This document shows positions 16,314 to 23,341 of a stretch of 31,261 bases of DNA, piece after piece (the stretch's first letter is position 1; each line of letters starts with the position of its first letter). Source of the DNA: Candidatus Omnitrophota bacterium (GTDB lineage: Bacteria; Omnitrophota; Gorgyraeia; Zapsychrales; Fredricksoniimonadaceae); contig JAGNTT010000004.1 in NCBI GenBank assembly GCA_017987425.1, positions 1-31,261 of the forward strand, read 5' to 3'. The notes beneath the pieces were generated by a model. The model had not been told where the DNA came from. It did not search any database and was given only the letters and a program-made list of their open reading frames with translations. A program made the translations under genes and the position numbers.

Positions 16314-16889
16314 ATGAACCGCGACGAAATTTATGACCATCTTGCCAAGGTTTACCTCGGCAAGAAAAGCAGTGTTCAAGAGATCAAGAAAAAGAAAATG
16401 AATTCCGCGTGGTTGGCGATGAACATCGTTATCACGCTCTTTATCTTGGCGAGCACCTTTTATGGATTTACGGCATTCTTAAACCGCCAGCAGGTGGATT
16501 TAAAAAATCGTGTCGTCTATTCCTTGAACAATAATCCGATCAGAATTGTTTATGATTTGGGTTATCCCTACCCGCCCGTCAAGACATTTGCGCTAACTAT
16601 CCCCACAAAAGATATTTCTAAATTCAGCAAATTAAATGTTTCGATTCGCGGTATGGAAACCGGTTATCCGGGTGTTGTCAAATTGATCCTGTCCAATCAG
16701 AAGAATGAAACGTCCACATATTTTCTTCAGGACATAGGCGTGGATTGGCAGCATGTGAGTATTCCTCTTGAAAAATTTCACCTGACGGATTTGACAAGCG
16801 TAACGGATTTGTCTTTTGTTCTTGAGTCTTGGAACGTGCAGAGCAAAAAAGGTATTGTTCTCGTCGATGATATAAGTTTCTCAAATTAA
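16314..16889 (+). CDS. Membrane-anchored CIA30/CBM-like jelly-roll protein
   Basis: A 191-residue protein with a charged cytosolic N terminus (residues 1-30), one transmembrane helix (about 31-54) and an extracytoplasmic domain of about 135 residues. The domain ends in a pattern typical of CIA30/CBM11-like jelly rolls: IGVDWQHVSIPLEKF (W145), then TDLTSVTDLSFVLE, then KKGIVLVDDISF. Such folds often bind carbohydrate or act as protein interaction modules. No catalytic motif is visible. It lies 17 bases before the ParA-like gene, whose ribosome binding site follows directly, so the two are very probably co-transcribed and may work together. The start codon has no obvious Shine-Dalgarno sequence. 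The topology is well supported; the jelly-roll family is moderately supported. Confidence 0.7.
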   Translation: MNRDEIYDHLAKVYLGKKSSVQEIKKKKMNSAWLAMNIVITLFILASTFYGFTAFLNRQQVDLKNRVVYSLNNNPIRIVYDLGYPYPPVKTFALTIPTKDISKFSKLNVSIRGMETGYPGVVKLILSNQKNETSTYFLQDIGVDWQHVSIPLEKFHLTDLTSVTDLSFVLESWNVQSKKGIVLVDDISFSN

Positions 16890-16906
16890 AAGGGAGATAG
16901 ATTCAT

Positions 16907-18025
16907 ATGAAAATTATTTCGATTGCAAATCAAAAAGGGGGTTGTGGTAAAACAACGTCGTCGATCAACTTGGCCGCGACGCTGGGATTGAACGGCAAGA
17001 GAACGCTCTTGATCGATCTTGACCCCCAGGCCCACGCCACGTTGGGTTTGAACATCGACGATCAAAACAGCCTTTATAACGTCATTTCAAAACTTACTCC
17101 GCGTAAGCTCAAAATTGAAAACATCATCAAGAAGGTCGACGCAAATTTTGATATTGTACCGTCGAACATTCTTGTCGGTACTCTTGAACAGGAACTGGCG
17201 GATGAAATCGGGCGTGAATTGAAATTAATCGAAGTCATCAACACCATCAAGGATCAGTATGATTATGTATTGATTGATTGCCCTCCGAGCCTTGGTTTTC
17301 TCACGGTCAACGCGATTCGCGCCAGCGACGAGGTCATGATTCCGGTTGAAACAAGCCGTTTTTCAATGCAGGGTGTCGATCATTTGATGGACATCATTAA
17401 TCTGATCCGCGATCGTCTGAATCATCCGGTCACATGCAGGGTTTTGATCACGATGTTCGATTCACGACTGCGTCATTCATTCGCCATGCTGGCCAAGATG
17501 AAGGAAAAATTCGAGGGGATTTTAATCTCAACGATCATTCACATCAACGTCAAGCTTAAAGAATCGGCGGTCATGGGCGAGTCGGTCATTAAATATGACA
17601 AATACTGCCGGGGTTCTAAAGATTATTTCAGTCTTGCCAAGGAATTGATCCTTTTTGAAAGAGGAGAGCGGGTGGAGATAGCCGAATCGGTTCCACAGGA
17701 GTCGGTCGCAGCCCCCAGTGGTCTTTCTCAGCGTATGAGAGAGTTAGTCAAACAAGAAACGCAGGATATCTTATCGACGACATTCGCATTGGAAGCGCCG
17801 GAAGCCCAGTCCGTCTATGTGACAGGAAGTTTTAATGACTGGTCCTTGGATGAGTCTTGCCGCATGAATAATGAGAACGGCAGTTGGAAGATAAACTTGG
17901 CTTTAAAGCCGGGCATTTACAAGTATCAGTTCATCATCGACGGGAAATGGCAGGAAGATCCTCAGAATACCATGAAGGAAAGAAATTCTTTCGGAGATAT
18001 CAATTCTCTCATCGAAGTTAAGTAA
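16907..18025 (+). CDS. ParA-family ATPase fused to an AMPK/CBM48-type glycogen-binding domain
   Basis: Residues 1-250 are a complete ParA/Soj-type ATPase. The deviant Walker A is KGGCGKTT (K10 and K15), Walker A' is LIDLDPQAHATLGL and Walker B is YVLIDCPPSLGF (D124). Proteins of this family position DNA or other cargo by forming ATP-dependent gradients on the nucleoid or membrane. A charged linker (about 251-289) leads to residues about 290-372, which match the AMPK-beta/CBM48 glycogen-binding domain: VYVTGSFNDWSLDE (W312), GIYKYQFIIDGKWQEDPQN (W347) and FGDINSLIEV (N366). Both ligand-stacking tryptophans are kept. No parB gene follows, so chromosome partition is not its likely job. It pairs with the upstream membrane-anchored jelly-roll gene. 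Both domain calls are strong; the idea that it positions glycogen or another glucan is inference. Confidence 0.9.
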   Translation: MKIISIANQKGGCGKTTSSINLAATLGLNGKRTLLIDLDPQAHATLGLNIDDQNSLYNVISKLTPRKLKIENIIKKVDANFDIVPSNILVGTLEQELADEIGRELKLIEVINTIKDQYDYVLIDCPPSLGFLTVNAIRASDEVMIPVETSRFSMQGVDHLMDIINLIRDRLNHPVTCRVLITMFDSRLRHSFAMLAKMKEKFEGILISTIIHINVKLKESAVMGESVIKYDKYCRGSKDYFSLAKELILFERGERVEIAESVPQESVAAPSGLSQRMRELVKQETQDILSTTFALEAPEAQSVYVTGSFNDWSLDESCRMNNENGSWKINLALKPGIYKYQFIIDGKWQEDPQNTMKERNSFGDINSLIEVK

Positions 18026-18359
18026 GGCGGCTGATAATTACGCGCTTCCTCTGCTGATTATTATGAATAGTAAATGGTTGATCTTTTATTATAATTGCGG
18101 CTTAGTGTGTTAATCCTTTGTTTTAAAAATCTGATAATCTATTCGTATACCGGCATGCCAAACAGCGCTTGATTCTTTCGGTGATCCGAGTCGCTGTCTT
18201 TTGAGTATTTTCCTGCCGTGGTCTTGGCTGAAAAATTCCTTGCGGCATCATGTTCGGTCTTTTCTTTTTGGGCATTATCGATTCATTGAAAGGACGTTTT
18301 GTCAGCATGCCTGTCATTGCCGACGTCGCCGATAAAATCGTTTTGTAGCAGGGTAAATT
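18026..18359. other. Intergenic region with a possible gene remnant
   Basis: No full gene is visible in about 330 bases. A 32-codon + strand frame (ATG 18250 to TAG 18348) encodes MFGLFFLGIIDSLKGRFV and continues SMPVIADVADKIVL. This looks like the natural C-terminal end of a small membrane protein, and upstream sequence is open in other frames, as expected after frameshift or deletion. A 64-codon minus-strand frame over the same bases is basic and low in hydrophobic residues, and is probably chance. The first 100 bases are AT-rich without a clear terminator for the ParA-like gene. Confidence 0.3.
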
Positions 18360-18881
18360 TTGGCCATGTCGATTTTAAAAAAAGTCCTCAATGCCGTTAA
18401 AAAATTTTTGGGCGGCGCTGTTAAATCCAAACGAAAAAAATCCGGCAGCCGTAAGAAGGGCAGCCGTCCCCGTAAAGTCAAAAAATCACCCGCCGTCTTA
18501 AAATCCCCAGCGCGAGTCATCAAGAAAAAAGTCGCCAAGAAGATTGCAAAATCACCTCGGCCTTCCATTGAAACAAAAAGTAAGGCCTCCGAGAAATCCA
18601 AGACAGTGCCCCTTAAAGAAACCCCGCCGAAAAAGATTCCTTCCGTCGGGGCGGTGACCCATTTTTTCGATAAGATCAAAGTCTGCGTCATCCGAATTGA
18701 TCATGGAGTGATTAAAAAAGGAGACCGCCTGCGGATTGAAGGCAAGAATGGTAGTGTGATTCAGGATGTGGTCTCCATGCAGATTGAGAACGAGGATGTC
18801 GTAACTGCCCGGAAAGGCCAGCTGATAGGACTTAAGGTCAAAAAGACGGTCCATGTCGGGGACGTCGTAGAGAAAATGTAG
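18360..18881 (+). CDS. EF-Tu domain-2-like beta-barrel protein with lysine-rich N-terminal tail
   Basis: The C-terminal 80 residues (VGAVTHFFDKIKVCVIRID, then GVIKKGDRLRIEGKNG, then ARKGQLIGLKVKKTVHVGD) match the small beta-barrel of translation-factor domain 2. It is also known as a stand-alone translation-elongation-factor-like protein and at the end of U32-type proteins. No GTPase domain is present. Residues 1-95 are extremely basic (repeats of KKS, RKK, KSP and KKKVAKKIAKSP), like a disordered nucleic-acid-binding tail. The start is TTG 18360 (six bases after AGGG) or ATG 18366. It may bind RNA or the ribosome; that is inference. It lies on its own between an intergenic gap and the pilin-like gene. 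Confidence 0.75.
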   Translation: MAMSILKKVLNAVKKFLGGAVKSKRKKSGSRKKGSRPRKVKKSPAVLKSPARVIKKKVAKKIAKSPRPSIETKSKASEKSKTVPLKETPPKKIPSVGAVTHFFDKIKVCVIRIDHGVIKKGDRLRIEGKNGSVIQDVVSMQIENEDVVTARKGQLIGLKVKKTVHVGDVVEKM

Positions 18882-18893
18882 TAATTGCAATCG

Positions 18894-18922
18894 TTGAGTT
18901 ATCCCAGCGGATATGTTATATT
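18894..18922 (+). promoter_or_regulatory. Probable promoter of the pilin-like gene
   Basis: A -35 TTGAGT (18894-18899), a 17-base spacer and a -10 TATATT (18917-18922), 47 bases before the ATG at 18969. Confidence 0.6.
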
Positions 18923-18968
18923 TGAGCTGCCCTATAAGTGTCGCGATGTTTCCCCGGAGGATGAATAT

Positions 18969-19178
18969 ATGAAAACTTCCAGCAAGCTGAATAAACTATC
19001 TAAGAAAAATTTACAAGGACAGAACGTAATTGAATATCTGCTCGTGACAACAGTTGTGGTCATCATATGTATTGCTTTTTATGACCCTCACGGTGGGCCT
19101 GCCCGAAGCGCTCTTGAGAATATCGCCAATGACGCCGTGGATGATATTGCCAGATTGAACAACGAAATCCAGTTTTAA
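18969..19178 (+). CDS. Flp/class III-like pilin or pseudopilin
   Basis: A 69-residue protein. A basic leader MKTSSKLNKLSKKNLQG is followed by QNVIEYLLVTTVVVIICIAF, a processing-site-plus-hydrophobic-helix pattern as in Flp/Tad and class III pilins, cleaved after Gly17 with the essential Glu at +5. The short C-terminal part (DPHGGPARSALENIANDAVD) is soluble. After cleavage by a prepilin peptidase it would form or cap a thin filament across the envelope. CGGAGG precedes the ATG at 18969, which is preferred over an upstream start because its leader then has the standard length. No Tad assembly genes are in the window, so it is an orphan here. Moderately sure of the class, unsure of the system. 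Confidence 0.72.
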   Translation: MKTSSKLNKLSKKNLQGQNVIEYLLVTTVVVIICIAFYDPHGGPARSALENIANDAVDDIARLNNEIQF

Positions 19179-19208
19179 GCCCGTTTAACCGGTAAGGAAA
19201 TCCTGCCT

Positions 19209-19634
19209 GTGGCCGCTAAAATCAACGCAAAAGATAAAGCGCTTATTCAGCGGTATTTGGTCTGGTGTTATAAGACGACCAAAGAAAGCCTCGACAGAAT
19301 CGACCGTAAATTCACCCAGGTGAAGGTGGATCGCTTTATCTTAAGTCATGTTGAAAAGATTCAGTTGCAATCCCAATCTAGGGCGGATTATCGTCAGTTG
19401 GTTGAAGATTTCAGCTCCTATGTCTCCGGGAAGGAAAAAGAAGGTAAGCTGCAGAAATTCCTGGACGGCAAGGAAGGGGCCCTCAATTCGAATTATATTT
19501 ATCTGCAAAACCGTCTGAATGCCGTCGAACTTGCCATCCGCCATTTTCTTGGTCCGCGGGCACTTGCCAAAATCGTTCTTCTTTTTGAAGAGGAGATGAC
19601 CCGCCGGATATTAGAATCACGGGAACATCAATAA
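19209..19634 (+). CDS. Hypothetical protein, predicted all-helical and cytosolic
   Basis: A 141-residue protein not recognised as any family. It has no signal peptide or membrane segment. It is rich in charged residues and looks helical throughout, with likely amphipathic helices such as RADYRQLVEDFSSYV, LNSNYIYLQNRLNAVELAIR and RALAKIVLLFEEEMTRRILE. It starts at GTG 19209, ten bases after AAGGA. It lies 30 bases after the pilin-like gene on the same strand, so the two may be co-transcribed from the 18894 promoter. Codon use resembles that of neighbouring real genes, which supports it as a gene. Confidence 0.7.
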   Translation: MAAKINAKDKALIQRYLVWCYKTTKESLDRIDRKFTQVKVDRFILSHVEKIQLQSQSRADYRQLVEDFSSYVSGKEKEGKLQKFLDGKEGALNSNYIYLQNRLNAVELAIRHFLGPRALAKIVLLFEEEMTRRILESREHQ

Positions 19635-19697
19635 TTTGCTTTGATCGTATTGAATTCGGTCGTTTTTAAGGGAAGTCGAAGGAGATAAGGTGGGCTT

Positions 19698-19931
19698 TTA
19701 ACGGCGCTGACTATCGCGCATTCGTTGTTTGACAGCTTCCATGTAAGCTTTGCGCTGTTCTTCGGCATCTTCTGCCTGCTGTTTTTGTTGCTGCTTAAGT
19801 GAGGTGGAGTTAAGTTGGGAGGTCGATTCGTCGCTTTGAAAGGATTTTCCGATACCTTTAAGGTATTGAAAAGACATGAATCCTGCGGCTAAAAGGAGTG
19901 CGACAACCAAAACGATTGCGGAAGCATTCAT
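19698..19931 (-). CDS. Small single-pass membrane protein with Gln/Glu-rich tail
   Basis: A 77-residue minus-strand product. Residues 4-24 form a hydrophobic helix (SAIVLVVALLLAAGFMSFQYL). A polar, probably helical tail rich in Gln, Glu and Lys follows (KQQQKQQAEDAEEQRKAYME) and ends in arginines. This membrane helix plus charged coil recurs in small envelope proteins; no family is recognised. A TATAAT-type promoter lies just upstream on the minus strand. It is transcribed divergently from the gene at 19969 and convergently with the one ending at 19634. Confidence 0.6.
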   Translation of the reverse strand: MNASAIVLVVALLLAAGFMSFQYLKGIGKSFQSDESTSQLNSTSLKQQQKQQAEDAEEQRKAYMEAVKQRMRDSQRR

Positions 19932-19940
19932 AAGGTTTTT

Positions 19941-19969
19941 ATTATAGAGTGTCGGAATTGATGATGCAA
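19941..19969 (-). promoter_or_regulatory. Probable promoter of the small minus-strand membrane protein
   Basis: On the minus strand a consensus TATAAT (19946-19941) lies 17 bases from a weak -35 TTGCAT (19969-19964). Only 9 bases separate the -10 from the start codon at 19931, so the mRNA would be leaderless or nearly so. A weaker TATTAT at 19940-19945 could serve the divergent + strand gene. Confidence 0.45.
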
Positions 19970-20640
19970 TGAAATATTCGAAAAATATGAGTTTGTCGCG
20001 CTATCTCGACGGCATGATTATCTTTTATGTCTTGGGTGCAGTCTTTCTTGCGTGTCGACCAGAGGCCTTTGCGTCTGAAAAGCAGTCTGGCATTGAGATC
20101 TTTGCGAATGGCAGGAAATACGATTCTATCGATGAATATAGGATTGACCGCATGAGTAAAGCTGTCGTCCGCCTGGAATCGTCCGGCCCGCAAAGAGACT
20201 GGGTAAATATTCAAAACATCGTCAGAAGCATTCAAAACCGTATGGCGTCGCCATTTGATATCGCTCCTCGAATTCATGTTTTAAAAGACACCGATGTCAA
20301 ACAAATTACCTTGAAAGCCTTTAAAGTCACCGAAAAACAGCCTGCCAACGGTTACGACCCTTTTCTTGAGTCATACGGACTAATCAGCCGTATCGGTTTT
20401 AATACTGGAATCAACAAGGTGGTTGAGGAGTTTCAGCAAGATATTCTGGGAAATTTTCGTTCTAAACGATTAATGGCAAAGGATTTGGAATCAACGCTCC
20501 GGCAATCTTTCGGCAGTATGGATTACGATGGGCCGATTCTCATTATTTCGCATCAAAAAAAACTAAGGATTATGACTTTGCAATCGGAGAATGCCGGGGG
20601 AGATCAGCACCTGCCCAAAGTGCTTGATTTGAACCCTTAG
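19969..20640 (+). CDS. Hypothetical exported protein
   Basis: A 223-residue protein. The N-terminal 36 residues look like a signal peptide (hydrophobic MIIFYVLGAVFLA, possible cleavage after EAFA). The remainder is a soluble alpha/beta-like chain with no family I recognise. Segments such as GIEIFANGRKYDSIDEYRI, SYGLISRIGFNTGINKVVEE and YDGPILIISHQKKLRIMTL show no catalytic motif. An ATG at 19987 is an alternative start giving a more standard signal-peptide length. The rpsO promoter follows directly. Supported as a real gene by signal peptide and codon use; function unknown. Confidence 0.65.
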   Translation: MKYSKNMSLSRYLDGMIIFYVLGAVFLACRPEAFASEKQSGIEIFANGRKYDSIDEYRIDRMSKAVVRLESSGPQRDWVNIQNIVRSIQNRMASPFDIAPRIHVLKDTDVKQITLKAFKVTEKQPANGYDPFLESYGLISRIGFNTGINKVVEEFQQDILGNFRSKRLMAKDLESTLRQSFGSMDYDGPILIISHQKKLRIMTLQSENAGGDQHLPKVLDLNP

Positions 20641-20679
20641 TTGAAGGGGTTTGTCGATCCCCCCAAGCAGTTTTTCGTC

Positions 20680-20708
20680 TTGACTATTTAGGGGGGCAAT
20701 AGTAGAAT
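20680..20708 (+). promoter_or_regulatory. Promoter of the rpsO-pnp operon
   Basis: TTGACT (20680-20685), a 17-base spacer and TAGAAT (20703-20708), each one mismatch from the sigma-70 consensus. The spacer contains a G6 run that can pair with C-runs on either side (20659-20664 or 20711-20715). Confidence 0.75.
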
Positions 20709-20737
20709 AACCCCCAATCAAAATAGAATAAAAATAT

Positions 20738-20812
20738 ATTGGTCTTGTTCAAGTCACGCCAAGGATCTATAGGGGATCCGGCATAGAACACGAAAGAGGC
20801 CAATCAAGGAGG
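20738..20812 (+). promoter_or_regulatory. Folded rpsO leader, candidate S15 autoregulatory element
   Basis: ATTGGTCTT (20738-20746) can pair with the segment 20796-20804 (GAGGCCAAT) in a 9-bp stem that closes over an inner hairpin GGATC/GATCC (20763-20767 with 20775-20779). The ribosome binding site AAGGAGG (20806-20812) starts two bases after the outer stem. S15 represses its own mRNA through leader structures in several bacteria, with different folds. That precedent makes this leader a good candidate; binding is not shown here. Confidence 0.45.
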
Positions 20813-20820
20813 AAGTAAAA

Positions 20821-21090
20821 GTGGCACTGGTTAAAGACAAAAAATCAGACATTATCACAAAACACAAAACGCATGCCAAAGACACGGGTTCCCCGGTCGT
20901 ACAAATCGCTTTGTTGACCGAGAGAATCAACGGCCTTAACGGTCACTTTAAAGGCCATAACAAAGATTTTAATTCCCGTCGTGGACTATTGACCTTAATC
21001 GGTAAAAGACGACGCCTTTTGAATTATCTCTCCCAAAAAGACCCCAAACAATATGAAATAACTCTCGATAAACTTAATCTCCGCAAATAA
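20821..21090 (+). CDS. rpsO: 30S ribosomal protein S15
   Basis: Primary 16S rRNA-binding protein of the 30S platform. The 89-residue product has the standard length and the conserved core: DTGSPVVQIALLTERINGLN, then HFKGHNKDFNSRRGLLTLIG, then KRRRLLNYL. It starts at GTG 20821, eight bases after a full AAGGAGG. pnp follows 11 bases downstream, the usual rpsO-pnp order. Confidence 0.98.
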   Translation: MALVKDKKSDIITKHKTHAKDTGSPVVQIALLTERINGLNGHFKGHNKDFNSRRGLLTLIGKRRRLLNYLSQKDPKQYEITLDKLNLRK

Positions 21091-21101
21091 AAGGGACAAC
21101 T

Positions 21102-23204
21102 ATGAAATTAGACCGTGTAGAGGTCCCTTTTGGGGCGCAGACTCTTATTATTGAAACTGGTAAACTGGCCAAACAAACCCACGGTGCCGTAACGGTCACC
21201 GTCGGGCAGACCATTGTGCTTGTTACCGCTTGTATGGCCGGTAAGGTCAGAGAAGATATCGATTTCTTTCCCCTGATGGTTGAATATCAGGAAAAAACTT
21301 ATGCCGCGGGTAAAATTCCCGGCGGGTTTTTCAAACGTGAAGGTAAGTCGACGGAGAGCGAAGTTTTAAATTCGCGCGTTATTGACAGATCCATCCGACC
21401 TCTCTTTCCCGAAGGATTTTATAACGATGTTCAGGTTGTCGCCACTGTCTTGAGCTTCGATGGTACTAATGATGCGGATGTTCCGGCGATTATAGGCGCA
21501 TCTGCTGCACTGATGATTTCAGGAATCCCTTTTAACGGGCCGCTTGGTGCTGTTCGTGTCGGTCTGGTCGACGGACAGATTGTCGCCAATCCGAATTTGA
21601 AGGAACGTGAATCAAGCGCCATGGATCTGGTTGTCGTCGGTAATAAAGACGGTATCATCATGATTGAAGGCGAGGCGACCGAAATTCCCGAGGCCAAGAT
21701 TAAAGAAGCGCTCAAGTATGCGTTCGAACAAATTCAGGTCTCAATTAAGGCTCAATTTGATCTAAAAAAAGCAGTCGGAGAAAAATCACTCAAGTATCAG
21801 CTGGTCCAGCATCATCCGGATTTTGTTAAGAAGGTGCGCGATCTTTCCGTCAAGAAACTCGGCGAGATTTACGGTGGTACAGCCGATAAGAAGCAGCGTG
21901 AAGGCGCCATCTCAGCGCTCTTTGAAGAGCTGACCAAAGACTTAAGCATTTATCAATCGTTTGCCCCTCAAGGCGGTGAAATTAAAGCCGGAGCTGTTGC
22001 GGCGGTTTATGACCAGATTCAGTATGAAGTTGTCCGCAATAATGTTTTTGACAGGCAAATGCGCGCCGATGGACGCGGTCCCAAAGATATCCGCGCGATC
22101 TCATCCGAGGTTGGTATTCTGCCGCGCACACACGGGTCGAGCTTGTTCACCAGAGGACAGACGCAGAGCTTGGGTATTGTTACACTGGGAACAAAGACCG
22201 ACGAGCAGTTGATCGAAGGTTTGGAGGCAAAAGCGTACAGACGTTTTATGCTTCATTATAATTTTCCGTCTTTCAGCGTTGGAGAAACGAAACCCATGCG
22301 CGGTCCCGGCCGTCGCGAAGTCGGTCACGGGGAGCTTGCCGCCAAGTCTATCCGTGCGATCCTTCCCACCAAAGAAGAGTTTCCTTATACTATCCGTATT
22401 GTTTCCGAAATTTTGGAATCCAACGGTTCATCCAGTATGGCTTCCGTTTGCGCCGGAACGTTGGCGCTCATGGATGCCGGTGTTCCGATCAAGGAGCCGG
22501 TAGCCGGTATTTCGGTCGGACTCATTTCGGGTGAAGGCAAAGCTGTTCTAATCACCGACATCATGGGTATGGAAGATCATTTCGGCGATATGGATTTCAA
22601 GGTCGCCGGCAGCAAAAACGGTGTTACTGCGATCCAGCTGGACCTCAAGATCAACAGCATCGCCGTCGATCTTTTGGAAAAAGCGATTGATCAGTCCCGT
22701 GAAGCTCGTTTGAGTATTCTGGATAAGATGGTTGCTACGATGCCTGCTCCTCGCACGGAAATGTCGCCGTTTGCTCCGCGCATTGCCACCGTACAGATCC
22801 ATCAGGAGAAGATCGGTGAAGTGATCGGACCCGGCGGTAAGACGATCAGAAGAATCATTGAAGAAACCGGCGTCACTTCGATTGATATCGAAGAAGACGG
22901 CAAAGTGATCGTAGCCTCTCCCGATAAAGAAGCTCTCGATAAGGCTGTTGCTTTTATCAAAGGGATGACTCAAGAGCCTGAGATCGGTGAGATATATGAT
23001 TCTGTCGTAAAGCGCGTGGTTAACTTCGGCGCTTTTGTTGAATTCCTTCCGGGCCGTGAAGGGTTGGTTCACGTGTCTGAATTGTCCAAGACCTATGTGA
23101 AAGATGTGAATGAAGTGGTCAAGGTCGGAGACAGGTTCAAGGTAAAGCTTATTGAGGTTGATCAGATGAAGCGCGCCAATCTCAGTAGGAAGCAAGCAGA
23201 ATAA
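21102..23204 (+). CDS. pnp: Polyribonucleotide nucleotidyltransferase (PNPase)
   Basis: Phosphorolytic 3'-5' exoribonuclease that degrades mRNA to nucleoside diphosphates and can also add tails; it forms a trimer. The 700-residue chain has both RNase PH-like cores. The first has FFPLMVEYQEKTYAAGKIPGGFFKREG and RSIRPLFPEGF. The second has RTHGSSLFTRGQTQ, FMLHYNFPSFSVGE and the metal-site region ITDIMGMEDHFGDMDFKVAG. A KH domain (EVIGPGGKTIRRIIEETGV) and a C-terminal S1 domain (VVNFGAFVEFLPGREGLVH) follow. An AGGG precedes the ATG. Complete and typical. Confidence 0.98.
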   Translation: MKLDRVEVPFGAQTLIIETGKLAKQTHGAVTVTVGQTIVLVTACMAGKVREDIDFFPLMVEYQEKTYAAGKIPGGFFKREGKSTESEVLNSRVIDRSIRPLFPEGFYNDVQVVATVLSFDGTNDADVPAIIGASAALMISGIPFNGPLGAVRVGLVDGQIVANPNLKERESSAMDLVVVGNKDGIIMIEGEATEIPEAKIKEALKYAFEQIQVSIKAQFDLKKAVGEKSLKYQLVQHHPDFVKKVRDLSVKKLGEIYGGTADKKQREGAISALFEELTKDLSIYQSFAPQGGEIKAGAVAAVYDQIQYEVVRNNVFDRQMRADGRGPKDIRAISSEVGILPRTHGSSLFTRGQTQSLGIVTLGTKTDEQLIEGLEAKAYRRFMLHYNFPSFSVGETKPMRGPGRREVGHGELAAKSIRAILPTKEEFPYTIRIVSEILESNGSSSMASVCAGTLALMDAGVPIKEPVAGISVGLISGEGKAVLITDIMGMEDHFGDMDFKVAGSKNGVTAIQLDLKINSIAVDLLEKAIDQSREARLSILDKMVATMPAPRTEMSPFAPRIATVQIHQEKIGEVIGPGGKTIRRIIEETGVTSIDIEEDGKVIVASPDKEALDKAVAFIKGMTQEPEIGEIYDSVVKRVVNFGAFVEFLPGREGLVHVSELSKTYVKDVNEVVKVGDRFKVKLIEVDQMKRANLSRKQAE

Positions 23205-23245
23205 AATGATGTGCTGAGGTCTTCCGACCTTGGATGTCATTCTTT
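23205..23245 (+). terminator. Possible terminator after pnp
   Basis: An inner hairpin AGGTC-TTCC-GACCT (23217-23230) lies inside an outer AATGA/TCATT pairing (23205-23209 with 23237-23241), followed by CTTTA. The T-run is short, so termination may be partial, with read-through into ftsK. Confidence 0.4.
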
Positions 23246-23254
23246 AGGGATTAC

Positions 23255-23292
23255 CAGCGGGCGGGGGATTTTATTGAGATCCCTCGCCGCTG
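23255..23292 (+). other. Strong GC-rich hairpin upstream of ftsK
   Basis: CAGCGG-G-CGGGGGAT (23255-23269) pairs with ATCCCTCG-CCGCTG (23279-23292): 14 base pairs with a single bulged G and a 9-base loop. No T-run follows, so it is not a classic terminator. It may mark an mRNA processing or stability site between pnp and ftsK, or a dispersed repeat. Confidence 0.5.
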
Positions 23293-23341
23293 ATCTTAAA
23301 AGCCCTTAAGACAACCGATCTTAAAAATCCCCCGAGTGTCA

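Noticed and set aside
16907..18025. Chromosome-partition ParA of a parABS locus
   Set aside because: No parB, parS-like repeats or replication genes are near, and the C-terminal glucan-binding domain is not found in partition ParA proteins.
22548..23240. 230-codon minus-strand frame covering the pnp 3' end
   Set aside because: It is antisense to the conserved KH and S1 domains of PNPase; the reading is a shadow without family motifs.
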